Assembly: GCA_963711035.1 (NCBI GenBank)
Contig: CAVQCN010000003.1
Coordinates: 1 to 64,000, forward strand
Direction of reading: 5' to 3'
From: WHTK01 sp963711035
Lineage (GTDB): Bacteria; Chloroflexota; Dehalococcoidia; DSTF01; WHTK01
Length of the DNA: 64,000 nucleotides
The stretch's first letter is position 1. Every line of letters begins with the position of its first letter. Shown here in pieces: positions 18,888 to 26,529 of this stretch. The notes below the pieces were generated by a model. That model was not told where the DNA came from, searched no databases, and saw only the letters and a program-made list of their open reading frames with translations. The translations under genes were made by a program, and so were the position numbers.

Positions 18888-19722
18888 CGAGATGGGCTTC
18901 TGCTTCGGCGTGCGGCGTGCCGTCGAGATGATGGAAGCAACGCTGCACGATGACGGGCCTATGGTCAGCCTGGGCTCCGTCGTGCACAACCCGCAGGTCG
19001 TCGAAAAGCTGCGCGGCGATGGTCTCGACGTCATCGCCGCCCCGTCCGATGCCGCCGGCCGCCGCGTCGCGATCACTGCGCACGGCGTAGGTCCCGATGT
19101 CATTGCTACGCTCGAAGCCCAAGGCGCCGAAATCGTCGACACGACCTGCCCCATCGTTACCCGCTCGCAGCAGTGGGCGATGCGTCTCTCGGAGGAAGGC
19201 TTCGCCGTCATCATCTTCGGCGACCCCAATCACAAGGAGATGCGCGGCGTGCGTGCCTGGGCGAAGGGCAGCGTGCTGAACTGGCGCTCCGAAAGCGACG
19301 TCGAACGCCTGCCGGAGGACTTCCCCTCCCGCGTCGGCATCCTGTCGCAGACCACCGAGACGGAGGCGCACTTCGCGTCGTTCGTCAAGAAGGTCTTCGA
19401 GATGAACATGGACCGCATTTCCGAACTGCGGGTCCTCAACACCCTCTGTCACGCGACGACGTCGCAGCAGACGGCGACGATGCAGCTCGCCGCCCAGGTC
19501 TCCCTCATGATCGTCGTCGGCGGCCGCGAGAGCGCCAACACCCGTCACCTCGCCGACGTTGCCCGCGAGTGCGGCGTGCAGACCTACCACGTCGAAACGC
19601 CGGACGAGATCGATGCACAGTGGCTCGACGGCCACGACGCGGTAGGCGTCACGGCCGGAGCGTCCACGCCCGACTTCATCATCGATGAGGTCGTCGAGCG
19701 CCTGCATCAGCTCTCAAACTAA
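18868..19722 (+). CDS. ispH: 4-hydroxy-3-methylbut-2-enyl diphosphate reductase
   Basis: The last step of the MEP isoprenoid pathway; a [4Fe-4S] enzyme giving IPP and DMAPP. The 284-residue product has the three cluster Cys in MGFCFGVRRAVEM (Cys about 12), DTTCPIVTRSQQW, and LNTLCHATTSQQTA. The catalytic E/T/N residues and AGASTPDFIIDEV at the C-terminus are also present. It starts inside plsC. Its presence implies an MEP rather than mevalonate route. Confidence 0.95.
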   Translation: MRILRASEMGFCFGVRRAVEMMEATLHDDGPMVSLGSVVHNPQVVEKLRGDGLDVIAAPSDAAGRRVAITAHGVGPDVIATLEAQGAEIVDTTCPIVTRSQQWAMRLSEEGFAVIIFGDPNHKEMRGVRAWAKGSVLNWRSESDVERLPEDFPSRVGILSQTTETEAHFASFVKKVFEMNMDRISELRVLNTLCHATTSQQTATMQLAAQVSLMIVVGGRESANTRHLADVARECGVQTYHVETPDEIDAQWLDGHDAVGVTAGASTPDFIIDEVVERLHQLSN

Positions 19723-19803
19723 CTTCTCCTCCAGCGGCAACACGTATTCCACTTGGCTCGTCAGTACCAGCGGTGGTGGGGGCACAGCCCATACGGAGGG
19801 AGT

Positions 19804-19835
19804 CTGAAGGGGCTCCCCTCAGGATCGATTTTCCC
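19804..19835 (+). terminator. Possible weak terminator after ispH
   Basis: CTGA-GGGG (19804-19812) pairs with CCCC-TCAG (19815-19822) through a 2-nt CT loop with one unpaired A, followed by GATCGATTTT. The loop is very short and the T-run is displaced, so the call is tentative. Confidence 0.35.
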
Positions 19836-19914
19836 GTGCGGAGTACGGCCGACAAAGACAGCCGACCACTCGGCTCGCAGAGCGACGCGCAGCAGAGTGC
19901 GCCGTTTCGGAGCA

Positions 19915-19941
19915 TTGCGTTCTCTACAGCGGTGTTATAGT
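19915..19941 (+). promoter_or_regulatory. Promoter of glmS
   Basis: TTGCGT (19915-19920), a 15-bp spacer, then TATAGT (19936-19941). The predicted start near 19948 gives a ~330-nt leader that contains the ribozyme. Confidence 0.55.
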
Positions 19942-20007
19942 TGGGCGGTACGTTTCGTTCCTAGTGAAAGGAGGCAGGAGACTCCGAGCAAGGCTGTCAC
20001 AGTAGCA

Positions 20008-20200
20008 AGCGCCAGGTCCTGATCGCCGGCCGGTGATCAGGATGACGAGGAAGAGGCTTTTCGAAAGACTCGGCGGGTGGCCTCTCGGCGGCACGGTCGT
20101 TACGGGCGGGACAAAATGGGATGCGAAAGCTCCCAACAAAGCCAAGCCTGATGTGCACAGCGGCAACACAGTCGCAATCCCCAATCTCAAGACAGCCGCG
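20008..20200 (+). ncRNA. glmS ribozyme/riboswitch
   Basis: The core matches the glmS self-cleaving ribozyme. The cleavage site A|GCGCC is at 20008/20009. P1 follows (TCCTGATC with GATCAGGA around a GCCGGCCGGT loop, 20017-20042), then the conserved GACGAGG, P2 AGAGGC with GCCTCT enclosing TTTTCGAAAGA and CTCGGCGGGTG. Downstream P3/P4-like helices include a GGGA-TGCGAAAGC-TCCC hairpin and end near 20200. It lies about 80 nt before glmS. In known examples glucosamine-6-phosphate is the cleavage cofactor and lowers glmS expression. The 3' boundary is approximate. Confidence 0.88.
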
Positions 20201-20280
20201 CTTTGTGAAAGAACTGCCCCGCCCGTTGGGCAGGTGTGCGCCTCGTGGCGATCGCCTGCGAGTTCGATCTGGAGGATCGT

Positions 20281-22125
20281 ATGTGCGGCATTGTGGGTTA
20301 CGTAGGCGGCGAAGCGGCCGCCCCCATCATTCTCGAAGGCCTCGCGAGGCTCGAGTACCGCGGCTATGACAGCGCCGGCATCGCCGTCATCGATGGTGAA
20401 GGCGCTATGCGGGTCACGAAGGACATCGGCAAGCTGGCCGGTCTGCGTGCCCGGCTCGAAGGCGCCGTCCCCGACGGCAGCACCGGCATCGGCCACACGC
20501 GCTGGGCTACACACGGTGGCGTCAGCGTCCTCAACGCTCATCCTCACACGGACACGACTGGTGACGTAGTCGTCATCCACAACGGCATCGTGGAGAACTA
20601 CAGCGAGCTCAAGGCAGAACTGGTGGCGCGCGGCCATATGTACCGCTCCGAGACCGACACCGAGGTCATCGCTCACCTGATCGCCGACGGCGTCGCCGAT
20701 GGCCTCGACCTCGAAGCAGCGACCCGCCGGGCCGCGGGCCGTATCAAGGGCGCCGCGGCGATCCTGGCCATGCGCCGCCAGGAGCCGGGCGTGCTCGTGG
20801 CGGCGCGCGTCGCCAATGCGGGCGGCGTCGTCATCGGATACGGCGATGGCGCCATGCACGTCGCCAGCGACCTGCCCGCGTTACTGGGCCACGTGACGGG
20901 CGTCGTCTTCCTCGAGGATGGCGAGGTCGCGCGCATCACGCCGCAGGGCGCCTGCTACTCGCGCACGACGGGCGAGGCGCTGGACAAGCAGCCGCAGCCC
21001 ATCCCGCTCGACGACATCGACATCGGCAAGGGCCTGTACGAGCACTATCTTGCGAAGGAGATCGCGGAGCAGCCGGCGGCGGTCCTCGACACCCTGCGTA
21101 CGGCCGCGGACCTGGAGCCGCCGTCCATCCACCTCAAGGACCTCAACCTCAGCGACGAGGATATCGCTGCTATCGAACGCGTCGTCCTGGTCGGCATGGG
21201 CACCAGTCTCCACGCGGCCATGATCGGCCGCACCTACATCGAGCGCCTCACGGGTATCACCGCCGAGGTCGATAACGCTTCCGAGTTCCGCTACCGCGAG
21301 CCGATCATCGACGGCCACACGCTGGTCGTCGCGGTCGGCCAGTCCGGCGAGAGCGTCGACACGCTGGCGGCCATGCACGAAGCGCGGCAGCGCGGCGCCA
21401 GGCTGGTCACGGTGTGCAACACGCCGGGCTCGCAGGCGACGCGCGTTGCCGACGGCACCGTGTTCATGCGCTGCGGCCCGGAGATTGCCGTCGCTTCGAC
21501 CAAGACGCTGGTCGGCTCAATGGTGGCGCTGTACTTGCTCGCCGCCGAGATCGGCACCCGGAGAGGCTTCCTCGGCCCCGAGCACCTGACGCAGGCGCTC
21601 ACCGACCTCGCCGCCATGCCCAACCTGATTGGCGAGGCACTGAAGTGCGAGCCGGAGGCCGAAGCCATCGCCGAGCGCTTCTGCAACGTCGAGCACTTCC
21701 TCTTCCTGGGACGCGGCCTCGAGTTTCCCGTTGCGATGGAGGGCGCCCTCAAGCTCAAAGAGGTCAGCTACATCCACGCTGAGGGCTACGCCGCCGCCGA
21801 AATGAAGCACGGCCCCATCTCGCTGATCGACGAGCGCATGCCGGTCGTAGCCGTGGCCGTGCGCGACGAGCACTACTCGAAGATGCTCAACAACCTGGCA
21901 GAGGTGCGCGCCCGCAACGGCATCGTTATCGCCATCGCCAGCCCGGACGACCACGAAATCGAGGAGAAGGCGCAGTACGTCATCCGCGTGCCGGACGCGC
22001 CGGCCCTGCTCCGGCCTCTGGTCACGGTCGTGCCGATGCAGTTCCTCGCCTACCACATCGCCCGCCTGCGCGGCTGCGATATCGACCAGCCTCGCAACCT
22101 GGCGAAGACGGTGACGGTGGAGTAG
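20281..22125 (+). CDS. glmS: Glutamine--fructose-6-phosphate aminotransferase (isomerizing)
   Basis: Makes glucosamine-6-phosphate for cell-envelope amino sugars. The 614-residue product begins MCGIVGYVGG, so Cys2 becomes the N-terminal glutaminase nucleophile after Met removal. This decides the ATG at 20281 with a GGAGG SD rather than an in-frame ATG at 20236. The glutaminase domain covers residues 1-220 (GHTRWATHG, HNGIVENY). Two SIS domains follow (VGQSGESVDTL, then EGALKLKEVSYIHAEGYAAAEMKHGP), and it ends with NLAKTVTVE. Regulation by the upstream ribozyme is expected. Confidence 0.97.
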   Translation: MCGIVGYVGGEAAAPIILEGLARLEYRGYDSAGIAVIDGEGAMRVTKDIGKLAGLRARLEGAVPDGSTGIGHTRWATHGGVSVLNAHPHTDTTGDVVVIHNGIVENYSELKAELVARGHMYRSETDTEVIAHLIADGVADGLDLEAATRRAAGRIKGAAAILAMRRQEPGVLVAARVANAGGVVIGYGDGAMHVASDLPALLGHVTGVVFLEDGEVARITPQGACYSRTTGEALDKQPQPIPLDDIDIGKGLYEHYLAKEIAEQPAAVLDTLRTAADLEPPSIHLKDLNLSDEDIAAIERVVLVGMGTSLHAAMIGRTYIERLTGITAEVDNASEFRYREPIIDGHTLVVAVGQSGESVDTLAAMHEARQRGARLVTVCNTPGSQATRVADGTVFMRCGPEIAVASTKTLVGSMVALYLLAAEIGTRRGFLGPEHLTQALTDLAAMPNLIGEALKCEPEAEAIAERFCNVEHFLFLGRGLEFPVAMEGALKLKEVSYIHAEGYAAAEMKHGPISLIDERMPVVAVAVRDEHYSKMLNNLAEVRARNGIVIAIASPDDHEIEEKAQYVIRVPDAPALLRPLVTVVPMQFLAYHIARLRGCDIDQPRNLAKTVTVE

Positions 22126-22155
22126 CACCGGAGAGCCCGATGGAGCGCTCCGGCC

Positions 22156-22266
22156 GTCATTCTGCCAGCGCAGGATCCCCCCCGGCAGGGCAGGCAGCGT
22201 CTAAGGGCAGCTCGTCACGCCGAGGCGGCCCGAGATTACTTCGTCGCTGGCGCTCCTCGCAATGAC
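22156..22266. repeat. Copy E of the GTCATTC inverted-repeat family
   Basis: A 111-bp element with ends GTCATT and AATGAC. Interior blocks CAGCGTC, GGCAG, TCGTCACGCC and CTTCGTCGCT match copy D in order and spacing, while the left arm (GTCATTCTGCCAGCGCAGGATC) has diverged. Confidence 0.85.
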
Positions 22267-22280
22267 AATGCATCTCGTTT

Positions 22281-22314
22281 GTCGTTCCGAACGGGGTGAG
22301 GAATCTGGTCCCTC
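22281..22314. repeat. Partial copy of the GTCATTC family
   Basis: GTCGTTCCGAACGGGGTGAG, then GAATCT, follows copy E by 14 nt and resembles a diverged left arm without its partner. Confidence 0.5.
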
Positions 22315-22360
22315 GCGCAAGACGGCTGCGTCTCTGGGAAACACGTCTACGTGGGGCAGA

Positions 22361-22457
22361 GAAAAAGCATCGCGACTGACGCTCTGCACCCGGCAGGATA
22401 CGAATCGGCGGGGCATTCTTGATTCGTATCCCTGGTGCGCGGCCTCAGTCGCGATGC
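22361..22457 (-). ncRNA. Candidate small hairpin RNA, orphan transcription unit
   Basis: On the minus strand GCATCGCGACTGA (22445-22457) pairs perfectly with TCAGTCGCGATGC (22367-22379). Inside it, GCACC pairs with GGTGC and GGATACGAATC pairs perfectly with GATTCGTATCC around a 14-nt loop. The outer stem is followed by TTTTTC. An extended -10 box (TGG-TACAAT, 22462-22470) sits 4 nt before the stem, so promoter, RNA and U-tract form one compact unit. It has no coding capacity and does not match SRP, 6S or tmRNA cores. Confidence 0.55.
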
Positions 22458-22461
22458 CGGG

Positions 22462-22470
22462 ATTGTACCA
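22462..22470 (-). promoter_or_regulatory. Extended -10 promoter of the candidate hairpin RNA
   Basis: Minus-strand TGG-TACAAT. A TTGACT lies only 10 nt upstream of it, too close for a standard -35. Predicted starts fall at about 22453-22457, the first bases of the hairpin. Confidence 0.5.
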
Positions 22471-22551
22471 CAGATCAAGTCAACCGCTTAGCTACTTGAC
22501 TAAAACTTTTGCATTTGTAACAACTCCGCATTTCTCCCTTCGGCCGCTCGC

Positions 22552-22557
22552 TATACT
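22552..22557 (+). promoter_or_regulatory. -10 box for xseA
   Basis: TATACT with 8 nt to the ATG at 22566 and no SD; leaderless-type, as for xseB. Confidence 0.6.
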
Positions 22558-22565
22558 GGCTCATC

Positions 22566-23843
22566 ATGCGCATCCTCAGCGTCTCCCAGGCCGTCTCCTA
22601 CCTGCGTGAGCTCCTGGAGACCGACGTCGTCCTCGGCGACGTCTGGATCTCGGGTGAGGTCTCCGGCCCGCGCACGCAGCCGTCCGGCCACACCTACTTC
22701 GTACTCAAGGACGCAGATGCGCAGCTACGCAGCGTCCTGTTCCGCTCCGCCTTGCTGCGTCAGCCCCAGGTCGGCGAGTACCTGACGCAGGGCTCGCAGG
22801 TCATCGTCCACGGCCGCCTCACCGTCTATGAGGCGCGCGGCGAGCTGCAGATCGTGGTCGACTTCGTGCAGCCGGAAGGCGTCGGCCTGCGCCACGCCCA
22901 GTTCGAGCGGCTGCGCGCCCAGCTCGAGGAGGAGGGGCTGTTCGAGCAGTCGCGCAAGCGCCCGCTGCCGACCTTCCCGCGACGCATCGGCGTCGCCACG
23001 TCGTCGGCCGGCGCCGTTTTCCACGACATCTGCAACGTGCTGGCGCGCCGCTGGCCCCTCACCGAGGTCGTGCTCGCGCCGACGCCCGTGCAGGGTCCGG
23101 ACGCGCTGCCCGGCGTGGTTGCCGCCATCGGGACGCTGAACGGCGAGCCGGACATCGACGTGATCATCGTGGCCCGCGGCGGCGGCTCCATCGAAGAGCT
23201 ATGGACGTTCAACGAGGAACAGGTGGCACGTGCCGTCTTCGGCTCCATGATTCCCGTCGTCTCGGCGGTCGGCCACGAGACCGACTTCACGATCTGCGAC
23301 TACGTGGCCGACGTACGCGCGCCGACGCCCTCGGCCGCCGCCGAACTGGTGGCGCCGGACCGGGCCCAGGTGAGCCGCTGGCTCGCCAACCGCCTCGCTT
23401 CCGCTACGGCCGCCATCGACCGCGGCGTCGTGCAGGATCGCAACCTCATCGCCTCGCTACTCTCACGCGCCGAACGCGCCACCGTGGACGTCGAACGGCA
23501 GCGTCAGCGCCTCGACGACTTGGAGCGCCGCGCCACGGCCGCGGTGCAGGCGCTGCAGATGCAACGTCGCGAGCGGATGCGCCACTGCGAGGTCCAGCTG
23601 GCGGCGCTCAACCCGCAGGCTACGCTGAACCGCGGCTACGCGGTCGTACACAAGGGCGGTGCCGTAGTGAGCAGCATCGCCAACGTCGCCAGCGGCGATG
23701 CGCTGGTGATCAAGGTCGCCGACGGCGGTTTCCCGGCCCGCGCTGAATCGGGCGGTCAGCGGCGCAGCCGACGTAGCGCTGCAGCATCAAAGAACGGCAA
23801 GCACCAGGCCGAGCCGTCCCTTCAACCAGTGCTGTTTCCCTAG
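22566..23843 (+). CDS. xseA: Exodeoxyribonuclease VII large subunit
   Basis: The catalytic subunit of the ssDNA exonuclease. The 425-residue product has an N-terminal OB domain (VWISGEVSGPRTQPSGHTYF, residues 24-43). The catalytic domain carries RIGVATSSAGAVFHDI, VIIVARGGGSIEELWTFN and VSAVGHETDFTICDYVADV-RAPTPSAAAE. A long coiled-coil region (residues about 270-350) binds XseB, followed by LNRGYAVV and a basic tail. Convergent with otsA, overlapping by 4 nt. Confidence 0.95.
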   Translation: MRILSVSQAVSYLRELLETDVVLGDVWISGEVSGPRTQPSGHTYFVLKDADAQLRSVLFRSALLRQPQVGEYLTQGSQVIVHGRLTVYEARGELQIVVDFVQPEGVGLRHAQFERLRAQLEEEGLFEQSRKRPLPTFPRRIGVATSSAGAVFHDICNVLARRWPLTEVVLAPTPVQGPDALPGVVAAIGTLNGEPDIDVIIVARGGGSIEELWTFNEEQVARAVFGSMIPVVSAVGHETDFTICDYVADVRAPTPSAAAELVAPDRAQVSRWLANRLASATAAIDRGVVQDRNLIASLLSRAERATVDVERQRQRLDDLERRATAAVQALQMQRRERMRHCEVQLAALNPQATLNRGYAVVHKGGAVVSSIANVASGDALVIKVADGGFPARAESGGQRRSRRSAAASKNGKHQAEPSLQPVLFP

Positions 23844-25318
23844 GCAGCAGAAGTCGCCGACAACGGCGCGTTGGTCTCGATGTCCCCGAGCAGGGCTTCA
23901 AACCAGGCATGCAGGTCGTGGCGCCGTACGACCTGGCGCAGGCGCGCGGCGCGTTCGTTGCGCTCCGCCGGTGTCATCGTCAGGCCCTGGTACAGTGCGT
24001 CGGCCGTTGCCTGCACGTCCTCCGGGTCGATGCCGATCGCACCGCAGGCCATCTCCGCCCAGGCGCCCGCCTGTGTCGAAAGGACGAGCACGCCGTCACG
24101 CGCGTTGAGGGTCGGCCCCTCCTTTGCGACCAGGTTCATGCCGTCCGCCAGCGGGTTGACCAGCAACACGTCGTACAGCGACATGGCCGCCAACGCCTGC
24201 GTGCGGTTGTTTTCGTAGAAGACGCGGATCGGCTTCCAGTGCACATTACCGAAGCGCTTGTTGATCTCTTCCGCGTACGCTTGTGTTTCGTCCTGATAGC
24301 GGCGGTAGGAGGCAATCTCGGACTTCGATGGCACCAGCAGGGCCAGGAAGTTGACCTTGCTAATCAGATCGGGGTGCTGCAGCAGCAGGCGCTCGTAGGC
24401 CTGGAAGCCGCGCATCACGTTCTTCGTCGGGTCGAGGCGGTCGACGCGCACGATGGTGCGCTGGCCTGGCCCCGGGCGCAGCTGGTAGCGATAGCGCGAG
24501 AACTCGGGCGAGGCAGCTTCCTCGGTCAGCTCCTCCGGGTCGACCGAAATGCCGTTGTCCCACACGCGCGTCGTACGATCGCAGAACGTGACGCGTCCGG
24601 CGCGGATGTCGACGGCTGCTTCGGGCAGGAAATCGCGACAGGTGAGCAGGAAGTTGCGCGCCGATTCCGGTGTCTGAAACGAGAGGCTGTCGTTGCCGAG
24701 CAGGCCTTCGCAGATCGCGGCCAGGAAGGGCTTCTCCAGCCGGGACCACTCCTCGGACGACGGCCAGGGGATGTGGATGAACTGTTGCAGGTAGATATGC
24801 GGCAGTTGGCCGCGCACCATGCCCGGCGCTACGTAGAAATGGTAGTCGTGGAACATGACGGCACGATAGTCGCCGGTCTCGACTTCTTTGACCACGGCGT
24901 TTGCGAAGTCCTGGTTGACGGGCACGTAGCCGTCCTCCCAGGACTCGTACATGCGCTCCAGGGTCAGCTCCTCGGGCCAGGGCTGACCGTGCTGCAGGAA
25001 CCAGAGCACTTCGTTGGAGAACGTGCCATAGAACAGCTTGTACTGGTCGGGGTCGGTCACAACGAAGCGGGCGTTGCTCTGCGTCGGGCTGTCAACGCGC
25101 CCCTCGGCGATGGCGCGGTCGCCCTGGGTCATCGCGTTGGAGAGCCACGTCATGGGGCAGAACGAGGCCGCCGCGCGCAGGGCGGTGGCCAGGCCGCCGG
25201 AGCCGGGGATAACCTTGACCTCCCCCATCTCGTCGACGTGGAACTCCATCGGCCCGCGGTTGCTCACGGTCAGCAGCTTCCGTGTCGCAGCCCGTTCCTG
25301 TCCCGTCTGGCCACCCAT
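23840..25318 (-). CDS. otsA: Trehalose-6-phosphate synthase (GT20)
   Basis: Makes trehalose-6-P from UDP-glucose and glucose-6-P. The 492-residue GT20 enzyme has LLTVSNRGP at the N-terminus, PGSGGLATAL, the WP loop (LWFLQHGQPWP), HDYHFYVAP, FIHIPWPSSEEW, VRVDRLDPTKNV and DGMNLVAKE, all in family order. The ATG at 25318 overlaps the otsB stop (ATGA) and has GGAGG about 6 nt upstream; a GTG three bases earlier is less well spaced. It is co-transcribed with otsB behind the c-di-AMP riboswitch. Confidence 0.95.
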   Translation of the reverse strand: MGGQTGQERAATRKLLTVSNRGPMEFHVDEMGEVKVIPGSGGLATALRAAASFCPMTWLSNAMTQGDRAIAEGRVDSPTQSNARFVVTDPDQYKLFYGTFSNEVLWFLQHGQPWPEELTLERMYESWEDGYVPVNQDFANAVVKEVETGDYRAVMFHDYHFYVAPGMVRGQLPHIYLQQFIHIPWPSSEEWSRLEKPFLAAICEGLLGNDSLSFQTPESARNFLLTCRDFLPEAAVDIRAGRVTFCDRTTRVWDNGISVDPEELTEEAASPEFSRYRYQLRPGPGQRTIVRVDRLDPTKNVMRGFQAYERLLLQHPDLISKVNFLALLVPSKSEIASYRRYQDETQAYAEEINKRFGNVHWKPIRVFYENNRTQALAAMSLYDVLLVNPLADGMNLVAKEGPTLNARDGVLVLSTQAGAWAEMACGAIGIDPEDVQATADALYQGLTMTPAERNERAARLRQVVRRHDLHAWFEALLGDIETNAPLSATSAA

Positions 25319-26139
25319 CACTCGCCTCCTTCTGGCACGGACCGTGCCAGAGCTACCAGGACCTCTTCCATCATCTCCACACCGGCGACGGCGACATCCG
25401 CCGCTTCGCGCACCGAATCATGCGTCTCCCGATCGACGATCGCGACAGCCAGGCTGGGCTTGCCGTCCGAATCGCGACGTCGCTTCATCTCCCGAAACAC
25501 GACGACGTCCGAGATGTCATCGCCGAAGTAGATCGCTCCGTTGATGCCATGCTCTTCCAGCAACCGCCGGATCGCGGTCGCCTTGTCGGGCAGGCCCTGC
25601 GGCACCATTTCGATGACCTGCTTGCCTTCCAGGAGCCTGGCGTTGGCTTCGCGTGCCACCGGCTCGGCGATGTCGAGCAGGCGGCGCCGTGCCGTGCTGC
25701 TGTCTTCGCAGTGGCGATAGTGGAGCGAGAACGACAGTCCTTTGTCCTCGAACGTGACGCAGGGCAGGTCGGCTGCTCCGAGCCGCTCTCGCACGGCTGC
25801 CTTGGCGCCTTCGAGCTCGTCTACTCGCAGACTACCTGCGGACGTTTCGTCGAGGCCGTAGTGGCCAATATAGGTGAGGTGGGGTGCGCCAACCATGGCG
25901 CGGGCGACGGGCTCTTCGCGGCCCGTGATCACGGCGACGAGAGCGAGGCGGCTGAGGGCCTCGAGAGCGTTGCGGGCCTTGTGACTCACGGTCGCGTCTT
26001 GCGGACGCGGCACGATGGGGCTGATCGTACCGTCTATGTCGGTGATCAAGGCAGCAGGCTTTGCCTCCAGAACTCGCTGAACGGCAGACACCACAGCGTC
26101 CGCTGAACTCACGGCTCCATTCAGGGCAATCCCGTCCAC
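25318..26139 (-). CDS. otsB: Trehalose-6-phosphate phosphatase
   Basis: A HAD-superfamily phosphatase that releases trehalose. The 273-residue product has motif I DIDGTISPI (nucleophile Asp about 35), motif II VITGRE, the cap region GLDETSAGSL, the Lys motif and motif IV YFGDDISD. The GTG start at 26139 lies in the 3' arm of a small hairpin (ACAGGA with TCCTGT) whose 5' arm contains the SD-like AGGA, suggesting controlled initiation. It precedes otsA with a 4-nt overlap. Confidence 0.92.
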   Translation of the reverse strand: MDGIALNGAVSSADAVVSAVQRVLEAKPAALITDIDGTISPIVPRPQDATVSHKARNALEALSRLALVAVITGREEPVARAMVGAPHLTYIGHYGLDETSAGSLRVDELEGAKAAVRERLGAADLPCVTFEDKGLSFSLHYRHCEDSSTARRRLLDIAEPVAREANARLLEGKQVIEMVPQGLPDKATAIRRLLEEHGINGAIYFGDDISDVVVFREMKRRRDSDGKPSLAVAIVDRETHDSVREAADVAVAGVEMMEEVLVALARSVPEGGE

Positions 26140-26158
26140 AGGACTAGATCCTGTCGGT
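26137..26158 (-). promoter_or_regulatory. Hairpin covering the otsB SD and start codon
   Basis: On the minus strand ACAGGA-TCTAG-TCCTGT is a perfect 6-bp stem. AGGA is the only SD-like sequence, and the GTG start begins at the end of the 3' arm. It is a candidate expression platform for the adjacent riboswitch, by SD masking. Confidence 0.4.
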
Positions 26159-26189
26159 GCGTTGTAGCTCGGTCACCGGTAGCTCCATT

Positions 26190-26307
26190 CAGAAGCCTGC
26201 GAGGTTAGCTGCCGGGTTAGGGCCTGAAAGTGCCCCTCCTCTTTCGAGGATTCACCCCTACCTTACTGGGTCCCCCGCTCCAACCGTGAGGTCGGATTCG
26301 GCCAGCC
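26190..26307 (-). ncRNA. Cyclic di-AMP riboswitch (ydaO/yuaA type)
   Basis: Minus-strand sequence matches the ydaO consensus in order: GGCCGAATCCG, GGAGCGGGGGACCCA, AGGGGTGAATC, a variable hairpin CCTC-GAAA-GAGG, a GGGGCAC-TTTCAGGCCC segment, then ACCCGGCAGCTAACCTCGC-AGGC. These are the ligand-contacting joins of the class. It lies between the predicted promoter and otsB. Known members mostly turn genes off when c-di-AMP binds, here trehalose synthesis. The aptamer ends about 50 nt before the otsB start. Confidence 0.9.
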
Positions 26308-26330
26308 GCCACGGATTGACGGCTGCACCG

Positions 26331-26336
26331 ATTCTA
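26331..26336 (-). promoter_or_regulatory. -10 box of the riboswitch-otsB-otsA transcript
   Basis: TAGAAT on the minus strand, about 25 nt upstream of the aptamer. A TTGGGT at 26356-26361 could be a poorly spaced -35 (19 bp). Confidence 0.5.
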
Positions 26337-26436
26337 GCACCGTCTCTGGCTCGCAACCCAATCTCGACCATCGTTGCCGAATCCGAAATGACCTCAAAGG
26401 GCCATCCTTAACGTAATCTTTATGCCAAACGGCCCC

Positions 26437-26460
26437 CCGCTTTCACCGACCTGAAAGCGG
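26437..26460. repeat. Perfect 9-bp-arm palindrome in the otsB/DRTGG spacer
   Basis: CCGCTTTCA and TGAAAGCGG with a 6-bp centre (CCGACC). It lies between two divergent promoters, about 100 bp from otsB's -10 and 54 bp from the other -10. It could be a dimeric regulator operator. Confidence 0.45.
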
Positions 26461-26513
26461 CTCGAAGCGCCAAAACCGCGGGCGACAGCATACCCCCTAA
26501 TACATCGGCTTGC

Positions 26514-26519
26514 TAGAAT
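26514..26519 (+). promoter_or_regulatory. -10 box for the DRTGG protein gene
   Basis: TAGAAT with 10 nt to the ATG at 26530 and no SD. It overlaps an earlier in-frame ATG at 26518, which therefore is unlikely to be the start. Confidence 0.55.
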
Positions 26520-26529
26520 GTGCCCTGCA

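Noticed and set aside
22361..22457. Reading the hairpin RNA as SRP RNA or 6S RNA
   Set aside because: The SRP apical GGAA loop and symmetric bulges are missing, and it is too short and too fully paired for 6S RNA.
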